This document shows positions 8,636 through 16,844 of a DNA stretch of 64,000 nucleotides, piece by piece. The notes beneath the pieces were generated by a model that searched no databases, was not told the origin of the DNA, and saw only the letters and a list, made by a program, of their open reading frames with translations. Origin of the DNA: an uncultured Bacillota bacterium (GTDB lineage: Bacteria; Bacillota; Dehalobacteriia; UBA7702); NCBI GenBank assembly GCA_902796855.1, contig CADBQN010000005.1, forward strand, positions 50,174-114,173. Direction: 5' to 3'. Position 1 is the first letter of the stretch; each line of letters starts with the position of its first letter. The position numbers and the translations under genes were made by a program.

Positions 8636-8669
8636 CGCGCCGCTCAAAAGGAGCGGCGCGGCTTTTTTA
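8636..8669. terminator. Bidirectional terminator, copA / lipid kinase
   Basis: Stem CGCGCCGCTC/GAGCGGCGCG (8636-8645, 8651-8660), loop aaaag, followed by a T run on the plus strand and preceded by an A run serving the convergent gene. Confidence 0.88.
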
Positions 8670-9584
8670 TGGAATTACGAAACGGAGGCGGTGGGGGAGG
8701 ATCTCCGCCGTTACCCGGTCGGTGGTGATGATCTCGCCGTCGATACAGACTTGGGTCGGCGTTTCCGTCCGGACGGAGACTTTGCGGCCCCGCCGGTAAG
8801 TGATGTATTTTTGATAACGGGGGTCGTCCAGATGGGTGCCGGCTTTGTAGCCGCCGACCATCTTGGCGAACTGTACTTTTGAAAGAGGGCGGACGGCGCA
8901 GATTTCCAGGAGGCCGTCGTCGATTCTCGCTTTCGGCGCGGCGCGGAAGCCGCCGCCGCAGCAGCTGCCGTTGGCGAAGGAGACGAGGAGAAAATCACCG
9001 GTCAGCGGCGGTTCGTCGTCGATGCTGATTTCCATGGCGATGCCGAGGCGGTGGAGCAGGACGCGGTTTAGGAGGGAAAGGACGTAGGCGGCGGTGCCGG
9101 GGACATACTCGCTGAAACGGTGGACGTCGGCGGCGGTCTGGGCGTCGACGCCGATGTTGACCATGTTGACGCCGCAGAGGCCGAGGTCGGTGGCGATGGC
9201 GTCGATGGGTACGGCTTTCGCCGCGGCGGTCTTGGCGATGTCGCGGAAGTCCGCCCGATTCGGGAAAAAGCGGGCAAAGTCGTCGCCGGTGCCGCAGGGG
9301 ATCAGCGCCAGCTCGCTTACGCCGGGGCGCTCCAAAATGCCGTTGACGGTTTCGTTCAGGGTGCCGTCGCCGCCGATGGCGTAAAACCGGGCGGCGGTGT
9401 CCTTATCGTAGGCGGCGGCGAAGCGCTTCGCGTCGCCGACGGAGGTCGTGACGCGGAGCTCGTAATCGAAACCGAGTTCCGCCGCGGCGGCGGCGATTTG
9501 GTCCGGCAGGTCCCGCTGGAATTTTTTCGTGCCGGCAACAGGGTTCAGCAAAAAGACGTGTTTCAGGGCAGCTGTTTCACTCAT
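8667..9584 (-). CDS. Diacylglycerol kinase family lipid kinase
   Basis: A 305-residue protein of the DagK/YegS/BmrU group, which phosphorylate lipid alcohols at the membrane. The nucleotide-binding motif GGDGTLNE lies near residue 70, preceded by FLLNPVAG at the N-terminus; the second domain holds the GTGDDFAR segment (~95) and a conserved cysteine/glycine stretch NGSCCGGGFRAAP near 205. Length matches the soluble DagK class. It follows the two ChrA genes on the same strand with a 9-bp gap and could be read with them. Substrate (diacylglycerol, undecaprenol or other) cannot be told. Confidence 0.85.
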   Translation of the reverse strand: MSETAALKHVFLLNPVAGTKKFQRDLPDQIAAAAAELGFDYELRVTTSVGDAKRFAAAYDKDTAARFYAIGGDGTLNETVNGILERPGVSELALIPCGTGDDFARFFPNRADFRDIAKTAAAKAVPIDAIATDLGLCGVNMVNIGVDAQTAADVHRFSEYVPGTAAYVLSLLNRVLLHRLGIAMEISIDDEPPLTGDFLLVSFANGSCCGGGFRAAPKARIDDGLLEICAVRPLSKVQFAKMVGGYKAGTHLDDPRYQKYITYRRGRKVSVRTETPTQVCIDGEIITTDRVTAEILPHRLRFVIP

Positions 9585-9593
9585 GGGTACTCC

Positions 9594-10133
9594 TTACAGC
9601 AGTAATAATCCGCAAACCCCGCCGATCAGCAGCAGCAGGAGCGGGGAGAGTTTAAAACGGAAGGCCAAAAAGACGAGGAGGGCGAAGAGCGCCCAGCCAC
9701 AGGCGGCGGTCACCGCGTCGCCAAAGTTGAAGAGGGCGTTTTTCAGCAGGCTCACCGTGGCCGCCAGAATCAGGCCGCAGGCGCAGGGGATGAGGCCGTA
9801 AAAGACCTGTTTCATCCGGGGATGATGGGTGATATCGGGGATGAAGTGATTTAAAAGCAGGATCAGCGCGGTGGGCAGCGTCACCAGCGCCAGCGAGGCG
9901 GCGACGCCGCCGCAGACGCCGCCGGTGAGGTAACCGGCAAAGGTGGCCATGTTGATGCCGACGGGTCCCGGCGTCACTTCGGAAATGGCGATGAAATTGC
10001 TGAGGTCGTTCAGGGTGAACCAGTCGTAGCGCACCGCCATGTCGTGGAGATAGGGCAGCGTGGCGTAGCCGCCGCCGACGGCGAAGATGCCGGTTTTTAA
10101 GAACTCGAGGACGAGCAGAAGGAAATCAGGCAT
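9594..10133 (-). CDS. chrA: Chromate transporter, second half (short-chain ChrA)
   Basis: A 179-residue, all-membrane CHR-domain protein (five or six helices) with family motifs GGGYATLPYLHDM and SEVTPGPVGINMATFAGY. In short-chain CHR systems two such proteins form the pair corresponding to one long ChrA. It overlaps its partner gene by 8 bp. Whether the pair moves chromate in nature or another anion such as sulfate is not evident from sequence. Confidence 0.85.
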   Translation of the reverse strand: MPDFLLLVLEFLKTGIFAVGGGYATLPYLHDMAVRYDWFTLNDLSNFIAISEVTPGPVGINMATFAGYLTGGVCGGVAASLALVTLPTALILLLNHFIPDITHHPRMKQVFYGLIPCACGLILAATVSLLKNALFNFGDAVTAACGWALFALLVFLAFRFKLSPLLLLLIGGVCGLLLL

Positions 10134-10668
10134 GATCCGCTTTCCCCCTTCCCGCTAAAATCAGCCCGGCCAGGGTGCCGCCGATGGCGAAAAAGACCGG
10201 GTTAAAGCCGGTGAGCAGCGAGCCGGCGGCGACGATGACGAAGATCGCCGCCGTGAAAACGTCTTTGACGCCGCTCTTCGCCATTTTCCAGAGGGCCTGG
10301 GCGATGATGGCCAGAACGGCGATGTTCAGCCCGTTAAAAACGCTCTGTACCGCCGGGATCTCGGCGAAGCGGCGGAAGAACGCGGCGATGACGGTGATGA
10401 TGACAATGGCCGGGATCATCACGCCGCAGGCGGCGGCGACGGCGCCTTTGAAGCCGCCGAGACGGTGGCCGAGGAATACCGCCATGTTGACGGCGATGAC
10501 CCCGGGCAGCGACTGGGCCAGGGCAAAAAGCTCGTAGACTTCTTCCGCTTCGATGATTTCCAGCCGTTTGACGAATTCGCTCTCGATCAGCGGCAGCATC
10601 ACATAACCGCCGCCAAAGGCCATGCAGCCGATTTTCAGATAGGTGAGAAAGATGGCAAAAACGGACAT
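10126..10668 (-). CDS. chrA: Chromate transporter, first half (short-chain ChrA)
   Basis: A 180-residue CHR-domain membrane protein with motifs FGGGYVMLPLIESEF near residue 20 and AQSLPGVIAVNMAVFLGHRLGG near 50, homologous to the following gene by old duplication. First gene of the leftward unit chrA-chrA-lipid kinase. Both halves are needed for function in known short-chain systems. Confidence 0.85.
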   Translation of the reverse strand: MSVFAIFLTYLKIGCMAFGGGYVMLPLIESEFVKRLEIIEAEEVYELFALAQSLPGVIAVNMAVFLGHRLGGFKGAVAAACGVMIPAIVIITVIAAFFRRFAEIPAVQSVFNGLNIAVLAIIAQALWKMAKSGVKDVFTAAIFVIVAAGSLLTGFNPVFFAIGGTLAGLILAGRGKADHA

Positions 10669-10806
10669 GTCCGCGGGAAGTCCTCCTTTCCGCCGCGGCG
10701 GGCGCGGTTTTGTCTTTTTATATTATAGACGAAACGGCGGCGGGATTCAATAGAACCGCCGCCGGATTTTTCCCGCCGAGAACACAGTTTGTTCACAATG
10801 ATATCG

Positions 10807-10834
10807 TTGCTTTATCAAAAAAACGGTCTATACT
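10807..10834 (+). promoter_or_regulatory. Promoter of htrA
   Basis: TTGCTT (10807-10812), 16 bp, TATACT (10829-10834), 37 bp upstream of the GTG start. Confidence 0.6.
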
Positions 10835-10870
10835 TTGATGTAAGTTCAAAAACAAAGGAAGTGTTGCTTT

Positions 10871-12187
10871 GTGAGTGATGCGTTTAACCGGGAAGACCAA
10901 GGGAATCAGGGCGGTTTTCCTTCTGCCGATACACCGGAACCAAATGCCCATATCTGGCATGATGATGAGGCGACGATGTTTCAAAAAGTATCGCCGCCGG
11001 AACCGCCGCTTTACGCCGAAAAAGACGCGGCCGCGCCGACCGAGGAACCGCGGTACGAAGCGCCGCCGAAAAAGCGCTCCGGGTTCCGTTCCTTTTTAAA
11101 GGGATGTCTCGTGACGGTGATGGCTGCGATGATGATCTTTTCGACGGCGACCAGCGCTTTTCTGCTGAAAGAGCGTCTTGACGAAAAGGCGCATATTTCC
11201 GCCGCGCCGACGGTGACTCAGAACGCCGACGGCGACGAGGTGACGGCGACGAAGACGAGCAGCGGCAGCCTCAGCGTTTCCGAAATCAACACCAAGGTAT
11301 CCCCCTCGGTGGTGCTGATCACCGGCACCGGCTTTACCGGCGGCGGTCAGGGCAGCGGCGTCATCATCAGCGATAACGGCTATATCGTCACCAACGCCCA
11401 CGTCGTTTCCGGGTTCAGCGACCTGACGGTGACACTGAACGACGCTGACAAAACGGAATATCCCGCTTCCGTCGTCGGTTCCGACGCCCTGACGGATCTG
11501 GCGGTCATCAAGATCGACGCGAAGGGACTTCCCGCCGCGGAACTGGGAACTTCTTCCACCCTCCAGGTGGGGCAGGACGTCGTCGTCATCGGCAACCCCC
11601 TCGGCTCCGAGTTTACCGGCTCGGTAACGACGGGCATCATCTCCGCTCTCGACCGTCAGGTGCAGATGTCGCAGGATGAGGTCTATACCTACATCCAGAC
11701 CGACGCCGCCATCAACGCCGGGAATTCCGGCGGCCCCTTAGTGAATATGGAAGGCCAGGTCATCGGCATCAACGCGGCGAAGATCGACACCTCCGTCGCC
11801 GAAGGAATGGGCTTTGCCATCCCCGTTGATGACGTGGTCCCCATCGTCAACGACCTCATCGACTACGGCTACGTCAAGAGCCGTCCCTATATCGGCATCA
11901 GCGGCGAAAGCCTCAGCGAGCAATTCACGGAACGGTATGATCTTCCCCAGGGCGTCCACGTGACCTCTGTTTCCGCCAACAGTCCCGCGGCCGATGCCGA
12001 TCTCCGCGTGGACGATATCATCACCGCCATCAACGGCACGGCGGTGACTTCCATCGGTCAGCTGAACCTCGTTAAGAACAAGCTCTCCGTCGGCGATACC
12101 GTGGAGCTGACGGTCTACCGCTATTCTGATAAGGAGACCATCACCGTAACGCTGGAATTGGCAGAAATGCCCCAGAACCTTCAATAA
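10871..12187 (+). CDS. htrA: HtrA/DegP-like membrane-anchored serine protease
   Basis: Surface quality-control protease. The 438 residues read as a Pro/Glu-rich cytoplasmic tail (1-70), one membrane helix (~76-98), a trypsin-like domain with His177 (TNAHVV), Asp209 (TDLAVIK) and Ser286 (GNSGGPL), and a single C-terminal PDZ domain (~345-430). This matches Bacillus HtrA/YkdA architecture. GTG 10871 is preceded by AAAGGAAG. A promoter and a strong terminator make it monocistronic. No CssRS-like box was recognised upstream. Confidence 0.93.
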   Translation: MSDAFNREDQGNQGGFPSADTPEPNAHIWHDDEATMFQKVSPPEPPLYAEKDAAAPTEEPRYEAPPKKRSGFRSFLKGCLVTVMAAMMIFSTATSAFLLKERLDEKAHISAAPTVTQNADGDEVTATKTSSGSLSVSEINTKVSPSVVLITGTGFTGGGQGSGVIISDNGYIVTNAHVVSGFSDLTVTLNDADKTEYPASVVGSDALTDLAVIKIDAKGLPAAELGTSSTLQVGQDVVVIGNPLGSEFTGSVTTGIISALDRQVQMSQDEVYTYIQTDAAINAGNSGGPLVNMEGQVIGINAAKIDTSVAEGMGFAIPVDDVVPIVNDLIDYGYVKSRPYIGISGESLSEQFTERYDLPQGVHVTSVSANSPAADADLRVDDIITAINGTAVTSIGQLNLVKNKLSVGDTVELTVYRYSDKETITVTLELAEMPQNLQ

Positions 12188-12194
12188 ACAGCGG

Positions 12195-12228
12195 GGCCCC
12201 GACGTTTTGTCACGCCGGGGCCTTTTTG
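12195..12228 (+). terminator. Terminator of htrA
   Basis: GGCCCCG/CGGGGCC stem (12195-12201, 12216-12222) with a T run at 12223-12227. Confidence 0.8.
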
Positions 12229-12267
12229 ATGGGCAGGGCATGATGTTCCCGCCGTCAGAAGCGTTTT

Positions 12268-12597
12268 TCAGCGATGTCCTTCCTGTTCCCAGCGAACAAG
12301 GTCGAGGAGGATCGGTTTCAGGGCGAGGGCCCGTTCGGTGAGCTCATATTCGACGCGGACGGGGATTTCCATGTATTCCCGCCGCAGGACCAGCTCATCC
12401 TTTTCCATTTCCTTCAGCGTTTTGGAGAGCATCGTGTTGGAAATGCCCTGTACGTTCCGGAGCAGATCGTTATAGCGGCTTTTGCCGTTGACGGCCAGGG
12501 AACATAAAACGGGCAGTTTCCATTTGCCGCCGATGGCGTTCATCGCTTTTTGGATGAAACACTGTTCGGAACAGGGGCAGGGTTTTGTTTCGGACAT
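12268..12597 (-). CDS. HxlR-family transcriptional regulator
   Basis: A 109-residue winged-helix regulator with the HxlR signature IGGKWKLPVLCSLAVNGKSRYNDLLRNVQGISNTMLS split across the helix-turn-helix. Cysteines near the N-terminus (CPCSEQC) may sense thiols, oxidants or electrophiles, as in several HxlR/YodB proteins. It is divergent from an FMN-type oxidoreductase gene, the classic regulator-target pairing, and an inverted repeat flanks the shared promoter region. Confidence 0.9.
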   Translation of the reverse strand: MSETKPCPCSEQCFIQKAMNAIGGKWKLPVLCSLAVNGKSRYNDLLRNVQGISNTMLSKTLKEMEKDELVLRREYMEIPVRVEYELTERALALKPILLDLVRWEQEGHR

Positions 12598-12623
12598 GAC
12601 GCTCCTCCTTTTAGCTCAGCTTT

Positions 12624-12696
12624 TTCTTATCAGCACAGTTTTTTTTGCGTTATTGACGGGGATTTCGTTTCACGTTATAATCATATCAGATAAGAA
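12624..12696. promoter_or_regulatory. Divergent promoter region with inverted TTCTTATC repeat
   Basis: Promoter TTGACG (12653-12658), 17 bp, TATAAT (12676-12681) drives the rightward gene. It is bracketed by TTCTTATC (12624-12631) and its inverse GATAAGAA (12689-12696), with TATCAGATA overlapping the right copy. This is a likely HxlR operator pair. Confidence 0.6.
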
Positions 12697-12784
12697 TTCC
12701 GTTGTAAAGAAGAAAAGTTTAGCGGGTAAAGCCGCCGCCGCGGAGTATTCTTTGCGCAACACAGACAGATTAGGAGGAAACAAA

Positions 12785-13180
12785 ATGATTGCCGAAAACG
12801 TAAAAAAAGTATTTGATGAAAACCTCTGGTTCCTTTCCACCTGCGGTGAGGAACCCAACGTCGTGCCCGTCGGTTTCAAACGCGTGACTGACGACGGCAA
12901 ATTCACCATCGGCGCGGTGCTGCTCGAGGCGACGCTGGAAAACATCAAAGCCAACGGCAAAATCGCCATCGCCGCCTGCGACCCCGCTTCCGCCGAAGCC
13001 TATCAGGTCAAGGGCACCGCGGAACTCGTCAGCGCAGGGCCGGACTTCGATTTCTTCGCCGACCTGGCCAAGGAAACGTTCAAAGGGGCCATCCCCGCCA
13101 AATGCGCCGTGGTGGTGACGCCGGAAAAACTGATCGTAGCCAGCCCGAACAGCCAGAACAAAGAGGAACTGCCGCTCTGA
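12785..13180 (+). CDS. Pyridoxamine 5'-phosphate oxidase-family flavin protein
   Basis: A 131-residue split-barrel protein of the PNPOx-like superfamily: LWFLSTCGEEPNVVPVGFKRV, then KFTIGAVLLEATLENIKANGKIAIA and YQVKGTAEL, with the usual pattern of an FMN-binding strand followed by a substrate loop. Members act as small flavin reductases or general stress proteins. The ATG is preceded by AGGAGG with an 8-base gap. Divergent HxlR suggests induction by electrophiles or oxidants. Exact substrate unknown. Confidence 0.85.
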   Translation: MIAENVKKVFDENLWFLSTCGEEPNVVPVGFKRVTDDGKFTIGAVLLEATLENIKANGKIAIAACDPASAEAYQVKGTAELVSAGPDFDFFADLAKETFKGAIPAKCAVVVTPEKLIVASPNSQNKEELPL

Positions 13181-13270
13181 GGCAAAAAACCGGCCGCGGA
13201 ACCGCCCGCTGAAAAAGGGATGACGTCTTTCGCCCGCCGCCGCGGCCGGCTTTCCGCGGGCGAGGAGGGG

Positions 13271-13299
13271 AATCACCGGCCTGACCGGTGATTTTTTTC
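13271..13299 (+). terminator. Terminator of PNPOx-family gene
   Basis: Perfect 9-bp stem AATCACCGG/CCGGTGATT with loop cctga and a run of seven T. Confidence 0.9.
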
Positions 13300-13361
13300 T
13301 TGCCTTTTGCGGCGGAATCATGTAGTATGATAGCATATACAAAAAGAGAAGGGGAATTTCA

Positions 13362-13916
13362 ATGAATGAAGAAGCGATCCGGGAAGCCGTCTCGGAATTT
13401 ATCGATGCTTATCCCGTATGTGAGTATTTTTTTCTGTCCACCGACGAACTGACGCTGTCGCCGGAGGTGAAGATCCTCTGTGATCAGGACGCCGCCGTTT
13501 ACGGTGAGCGCCGCAGCGTCCCCGTGGCGCCGGAAAAGTATGAGAAGTGCGAGGCGAACATCAGGCGCTTCCCCGGCGCGTTCCTCTTTGACGCCGTCTA
13601 TGAGGTCGCCGACGCCTACGACCTGGAACGCTGCGGCGAGGCCCGCCGCGCCCACGCCGCCCTCGTCTCCGATCTGCGGGCCGAATTCGAACGGCGCTTC
13701 GGCGAAACGCTGGTCTTAAGCATCAGCTGTGACCTCTGCGGGGACTGCCCCTGCCCGAAAAAGCCCTGCAAAAAGCCGAAGGAAGCCGTCTTTTCCATGG
13801 ACAGCTACGGCGTGCAGATCATGAAGACCCTGGCGGATATGGACATCGTTTACGATTACGGCATCGACACCGCCGTTTATTTCACGCTGATCTTATTCGA
13901 TCCGGAGGGAAAATAA
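13362..13916 (+). CDS. DUF2284 metal-binding protein A
   Basis: A 184-residue DUF2284-type protein. The recognisable part is the cysteine cluster CDLCGDCPCPKKPCKKPKEA (around residues 123-145), followed by the family's C-terminal segment FSMDSYGVQIMKTLADM. It lacks the N-terminal C-x2-C...WGCPP segment seen in its downstream neighbour, so the two may form a complementary pair. Role unknown; the cysteines suggest an iron-sulfur or zinc site. Start ATG has GAAGGGGAA upstream; the stop abuts the next start (TAATG). Confidence 0.75.
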   Translation: MNEEAIREAVSEFIDAYPVCEYFFLSTDELTLSPEVKILCDQDAAVYGERRSVPVAPEKYEKCEANIRRFPGAFLFDAVYEVADAYDLERCGEARRAHAALVSDLRAEFERRFGETLVLSISCDLCGDCPCPKKPCKKPKEAVFSMDSYGVQIMKTLADMDIVYDYGIDTAVYFTLILFDPEGK

Positions 13917-14482
13917 TGGACTATCCGTATCATACCGAGAAAACCGAGAGCGATCGCGTCCCGGTGGCGGAATTTCTCGACCGTTTTGTCGACGTGGCGA
14001 AGTTCCTCCGCTTCTGCGAATCCTGCGAGAACTACAACGTCGGCTGGGGCTGCCCGCCTTACGATTTTGATCCCCTCGATCTTTGGCGTCGGTACAGCGA
14101 AGTGAAAGCCGTTGGCGTGCGGATCGTCTTTGACGAAAGCGTCGTTGGCGCCAAACTGGATCACGAAGCGTGGACCGAGCTGTACGACACGGTGATGCGC
14201 CGGGAAAAGGGGAAGCTCTACCGCGAACTGAAAGAGGAAGAGCGCGCCGGGGAAGGGCGTTTTATGCTCCACGCCGGCGGCGGCTGCCCCGTCTGCGAGA
14301 AACCGTGCCGCCGCGAGGAGGGGCCCTGCCGCCACCCCGAAGAGGTGCGCTATTCCATCGAGTCCCTCGGCGGCGACGTCTGCGCCGTCACCGAGGAACT
14401 GCTGGGTTACGGCATCTGCTGGATCGAGGACGGAAAGATCCCCGCGTATCTCAGTTTGGTCGGTGGAATGCTCTGCCGCTGA
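13916..14482 (+). CDS. DUF2284 metal-binding protein B
   Basis: A 188-residue DUF2284 protein with both family cysteine motifs: CESCENYNVGWGCPPYDFDP (around residues 33-52) and CPVCEKPCRREEGPCRHPEE (~120-140), then RYSIESLGGDVCAV. Translation is coupled to the previous DUF2284 gene by an overlapping TAATG. Family members occur singly in anaerobes, and corrinoid or metal handling has been guessed, but no function is established. Confidence 0.8.
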   Translation: MDYPYHTEKTESDRVPVAEFLDRFVDVAKFLRFCESCENYNVGWGCPPYDFDPLDLWRRYSEVKAVGVRIVFDESVVGAKLDHEAWTELYDTVMRREKGKLYRELKEEERAGEGRFMLHAGGGCPVCEKPCRREEGPCRHPEEVRYSIESLGGDVCAVTEELLGYGICWIEDGKIPAYLSLVGGMLCR

Positions 14483-14540
14483 AAAGAAAAAGCGCCGTCT
14501 CCCGTTTCGGGAGACGGCGTCCGTTTGTCTTTGGGAGCAA

Positions 14541-14885
14541 TTAAATGAACTGGATCGTCACGCCGTTGGGATCCTTCACGAAGAAAAAGGCGACGTTGGG
14601 GCCGGGGGAGAAAATCTCCGTGGCGTCAATGCCTTTTTCCAGGCAAAAGCGGCGCTTTGCCGCGACGTCTGCCACGTTAAACCCCACGGAGATACCGTCG
14701 CCGACGGGCGGCGCCGCTTCTTCCTCGATGAGTTCTATGGCGGTTTCTTCCGGCGCGGCGGTCAAAAAGACGATGCGCCGCCCGCCGGGGAGGCGCTGTT
14801 CCTCCGTGAGGCCGACGATGTCCCGGTAAAAGGCGACGGATTCCTCAAAACGCGCCGTGTGGATGGTGACATGAGCGATGGCCAT
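14541..14885 (-). CDS. VOC-family (glyoxalase/bleomycin-resistance fold) protein
   Basis: A 114-residue single VOC module with the paired beta-alpha-beta-beta-beta pattern: AHVTIHTARFEESVAFYRDIVGLTEE at the start and VAFFFVKDPNGVTIQFI at the end, including the HVTIHT histidine and final glutamine region. ATG 14885 has GGAGGA 8 bases upstream; upstream in-frame codons run into the next gene and are unlikely. Last gene of a leftward operon after the cupin and TPR-like genes. Substrate unknown. Confidence 0.83.
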   Translation of the reverse strand: MAIAHVTIHTARFEESVAFYRDIVGLTEEQRLPGGRRIVFLTAAPEETAIELIEEEAAPPVGDGISVGFNVADVAAKRRFCLEKGIDATEIFSPGPNVAFFFVKDPNGVTIQFI

Positions 14886-14889
14886 AGCG

Positions 14890-15495
14890 TTATTCCTCCT
14901 TTTCCTTTGCTTGCTCCGCTTCGGCCTCGTCGATTTTGGCGAGATAGCTTTCAAAGAGGGGACCGTAGAGGTCGCCGGGGACGTTTTTCGCTTTGAGCTC
15001 GCTGAAAAGCGCCCGGCTCTTTGTATAGTCGCCGCGGTAAAAAGCTTCCAGCCCGCGGACGCTGTCGATGTAGAGCGCGTAGGTGCCGTTGGCTTCGGCC
15101 TCGGTGAGGAGGGGCGCTTCCCGCTCCATCCATTTCAGCGCCGCGGCGGGGCGGTCCGAAAGGCAAAGGCCGATGATGTACTGACTGAGAAAGGTCACCC
15201 GGATCTTTTTCGGCAGCTCCGTCATTTTGACGTTCCGTTTCAGGGCGTCCATTTTTTCCCAGTCCTTTTCCAGGATGTAGACGGGGAGTTTCAGCGTGGC
15301 GAGGATGTGCTTTTCCTTCCGGTTGCTGTTCTTGGCGATTTTTTCGTCGATCAGGGCGAGATAAGCGTCGTAGTCCTTCTTTTCCCAGGCCAGTGTCAGG
15401 GCGTCCTTTTCCACTTCCTGTCCTTTGCTGCGGCGGCGCTGGGTCAGCGTAAAGATGATGACGCCGATGACGGCGACGATGACGATATAGATCAT
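14890..15495 (-). CDS. Membrane-anchored helical-repeat protein, unknown function
   Basis: A 201-residue protein with one N-terminal membrane helix (residues 1-17, IYIVIVAVIGVIIFTLT), a basic stop-transfer (QRRRSKGQ) and an all-helical body with TPR-like spacing (KKDYDAYLALIDEKI; YRGDYTKSRALFSELKAK), ending in a charged Glu/Lys tail. It overlaps the upstream cupin gene by four bases (ATGA) and is followed by the VOC gene after 4 bp, so all three are one operon. I do not recognise a named family. Confidence 0.7.
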   Translation of the reverse strand: MIYIVIVAVIGVIIFTLTQRRRSKGQEVEKDALTLAWEKKDYDAYLALIDEKIAKNSNRKEKHILATLKLPVYILEKDWEKMDALKRNVKMTELPKKIRVTFLSQYIIGLCLSDRPAAALKWMEREAPLLTEAEANGTYALYIDSVRGLEAFYRGDYTKSRALFSELKAKNVPGDLYGPLFESYLAKIDEAEAEQAKEKEE

Positions 15496-15884
15496 AGGGA
15501 ACCGTCCTCCTTATAAAGGGTCCATTCGTCCCACTCAAAGGCGGGGCTCATCACGCAGGAGACAACGGCGTCCCCCGCGGGAGCGAACGCTGTCTGCCAG
15601 GTGTTCGCCGGGACAAGGCAGCTGAGGTTTTCCTCGCTGAGGGTCACGGCGGCGGTTTCGGCGGGAGTTTCGCCGGTGCCGCCGAGGGTCAGCGTCAGCG
15701 GCCCGCCGCGGTGGAAGAGCCACAGCTCGTCGCCGCGGACTTTATGCCAGGCGGCGCGCTCCCCGGCGGGAAGCAGATAGAATATGTGGGAAACGGCGCC
15801 GTCCCGGCGGTAGGTCTCCCGGTAGAAACCGCCTTCGGCGTGGCGCTTCATCGCCGCGGCGGAAAGATCTTGTTTCAGGTTCAT
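15492..15884 (-). CDS. DUF985-type cupin
   Basis: A 130-residue cupin of the DUF985/YML079w kind: EGGFYRETYRRDGAVSHIFYLLPAG, HKVRGDELWLFHRGGPLTLTL and VPANTWQTAFAPAG. These single-domain beta barrels bind small ligands; activity is unassigned. Start ATG 15884 has GGGAGG upstream. First gene of the cupin-TPR-VOC operon, under the leftward promoter at 15928-15956. Confidence 0.85.
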   Translation of the reverse strand: MNLKQDLSAAAMKRHAEGGFYRETYRRDGAVSHIFYLLPAGERAAWHKVRGDELWLFHRGGPLTLTLGGTGETPAETAAVTLSEENLSCLVPANTWQTAFAPAGDAVVSCVMSPAFEWDEWTLYKEDGSL

Positions 15885-15913
15885 GGCGTCCTCCCTCCCG
15901 CGGCGCTGCCGCG

Positions 15914-15956
15914 GACATGTCATGTCTATTATAATACACTTTCGCCGGTATGGAAA
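15914..15956 (-). promoter_or_regulatory. Promoter and palindromic operator of the cupin operon
   Basis: Minus-strand TTTCCA (15951-15956), 17 bp, TATAAT (15928-15933). A 13-bp perfect palindrome GACATG-T-CATGTC (15914-15926) covers the predicted start point, the position of a repressor site. Confidence 0.65.
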
Positions 15957-15983
15957 GGGATTTTTCCCGCGGAAAAGAAAGCG

Positions 15984-16012
15984 TTTCCTTTTTCGTCGAT
16001 TTATGGTATACT
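15984..16012 (+). promoter_or_regulatory. Promoter of DUF975 gene
   Basis: TTTCCT (15984-15989), 17 bp, TATACT (16007-16012), about 50 bp ahead of the start codon. Confidence 0.55.
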
Positions 16013-16061
16013 GTTCCTGAACAAATTTTTATTTATGATTTATCACAAAAGGAGTGATCTT

Positions 16062-16775
16062 ATGCTCAATTATGCCCGCGCCGAGCTGAAGCAGAGCGCG
16101 AAAACCCGGCTCAACGGAAACTGGGGGCTGAACATCGTCGTCGTCCTCTTCGTTGTCGCCATTCCCGCCGTCGTCCTCGGTATCGTCGACGGCGTGCTGC
16201 AGCTGTGTGCCGCCCTCACCTCGGAAGTGGGCTCCGACGGCGGCGCGGCGCTGATCTCCCTGCTTTCCTCTCTCGTCAATCTCGGCGCGACCATCCTTTT
16301 TTTGGGGCCGCTGACCGTGGCCTACAATTGGTTCTCCCTCGTCTTTATGAGAGGGCAGACGCCGGATTACATCTATCCTTACCGCACGGCCTTCAGCGAA
16401 GTGAACTACATGCGCTTTATGCTGACGTACTTCATGATGCAGCTGTTTATCTTCCTCTGGTCGCTGCTGTTCATCATCCCCGGTATCGTCAAGAGCTTTT
16501 CCTACGCCATGACGCCGTTCATCCTGATGGATCACCCGGAAATGGAATGGAAGGAAGCGATCACCGAAAGCCGCCGCCTGATGGACGGTCATAAAGGCGA
16601 TCTCTTTGTGCTCTACCTTTCCTTCATTCCCTGGCTGCTGCTGACGTGCCTCACCATGGGGATTCTGCTGATCTACGTCACGCCCTATATGCAGATGACT
16701 GTCGCCAACTTCTACCGCGGCTTAAAGGAAGAGGACATCGGCGTCACCCGGGCGCTGCCGAATCAGACCATGTAA
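16062..16775 (+). CDS. DUF975 integral membrane protein
   Basis: A 237-residue membrane protein with the DUF975 layout: basic amphipathic N-terminus (ARAELKQSAKTRLNGNWGLNI), five to six helices, and the conserved FIIPGIVKSFSYAMTPFILMD stretch followed by EAITESRRLMDGHKGDLF. ATG 16062 has AAAGGAG 8 bases upstream. It has a promoter and a perfect terminator, so is monocistronic. Function of the family is unknown. Confidence 0.88.
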   Translation: MLNYARAELKQSAKTRLNGNWGLNIVVVLFVVAIPAVVLGIVDGVLQLCAALTSEVGSDGGAALISLLSSLVNLGATILFLGPLTVAYNWFSLVFMRGQTPDYIYPYRTAFSEVNYMRFMLTYFMMQLFIFLWSLLFIIPGIVKSFSYAMTPFILMDHPEMEWKEAITESRRLMDGHKGDLFVLYLSFIPWLLLTCLTMGILLIYVTPYMQMTVANFYRGLKEEDIGVTRALPNQTM

Positions 16776-16796
16776 AAGAACTTTTGTCTAAGCGAA

Positions 16797-16829
16797 CGCG
16801 GACGGGTTTTCCCGTCCGCGTGTTTTTTG
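16797..16829 (+). terminator. Terminator of DUF975 gene
   Basis: Perfect 10-bp stem CGCGGACGGG/CCCGTCCGCG around TTTT, then a T-rich run. Confidence 0.9.
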
Positions 16830-16844
16830 TTTACGTACCGCGCT

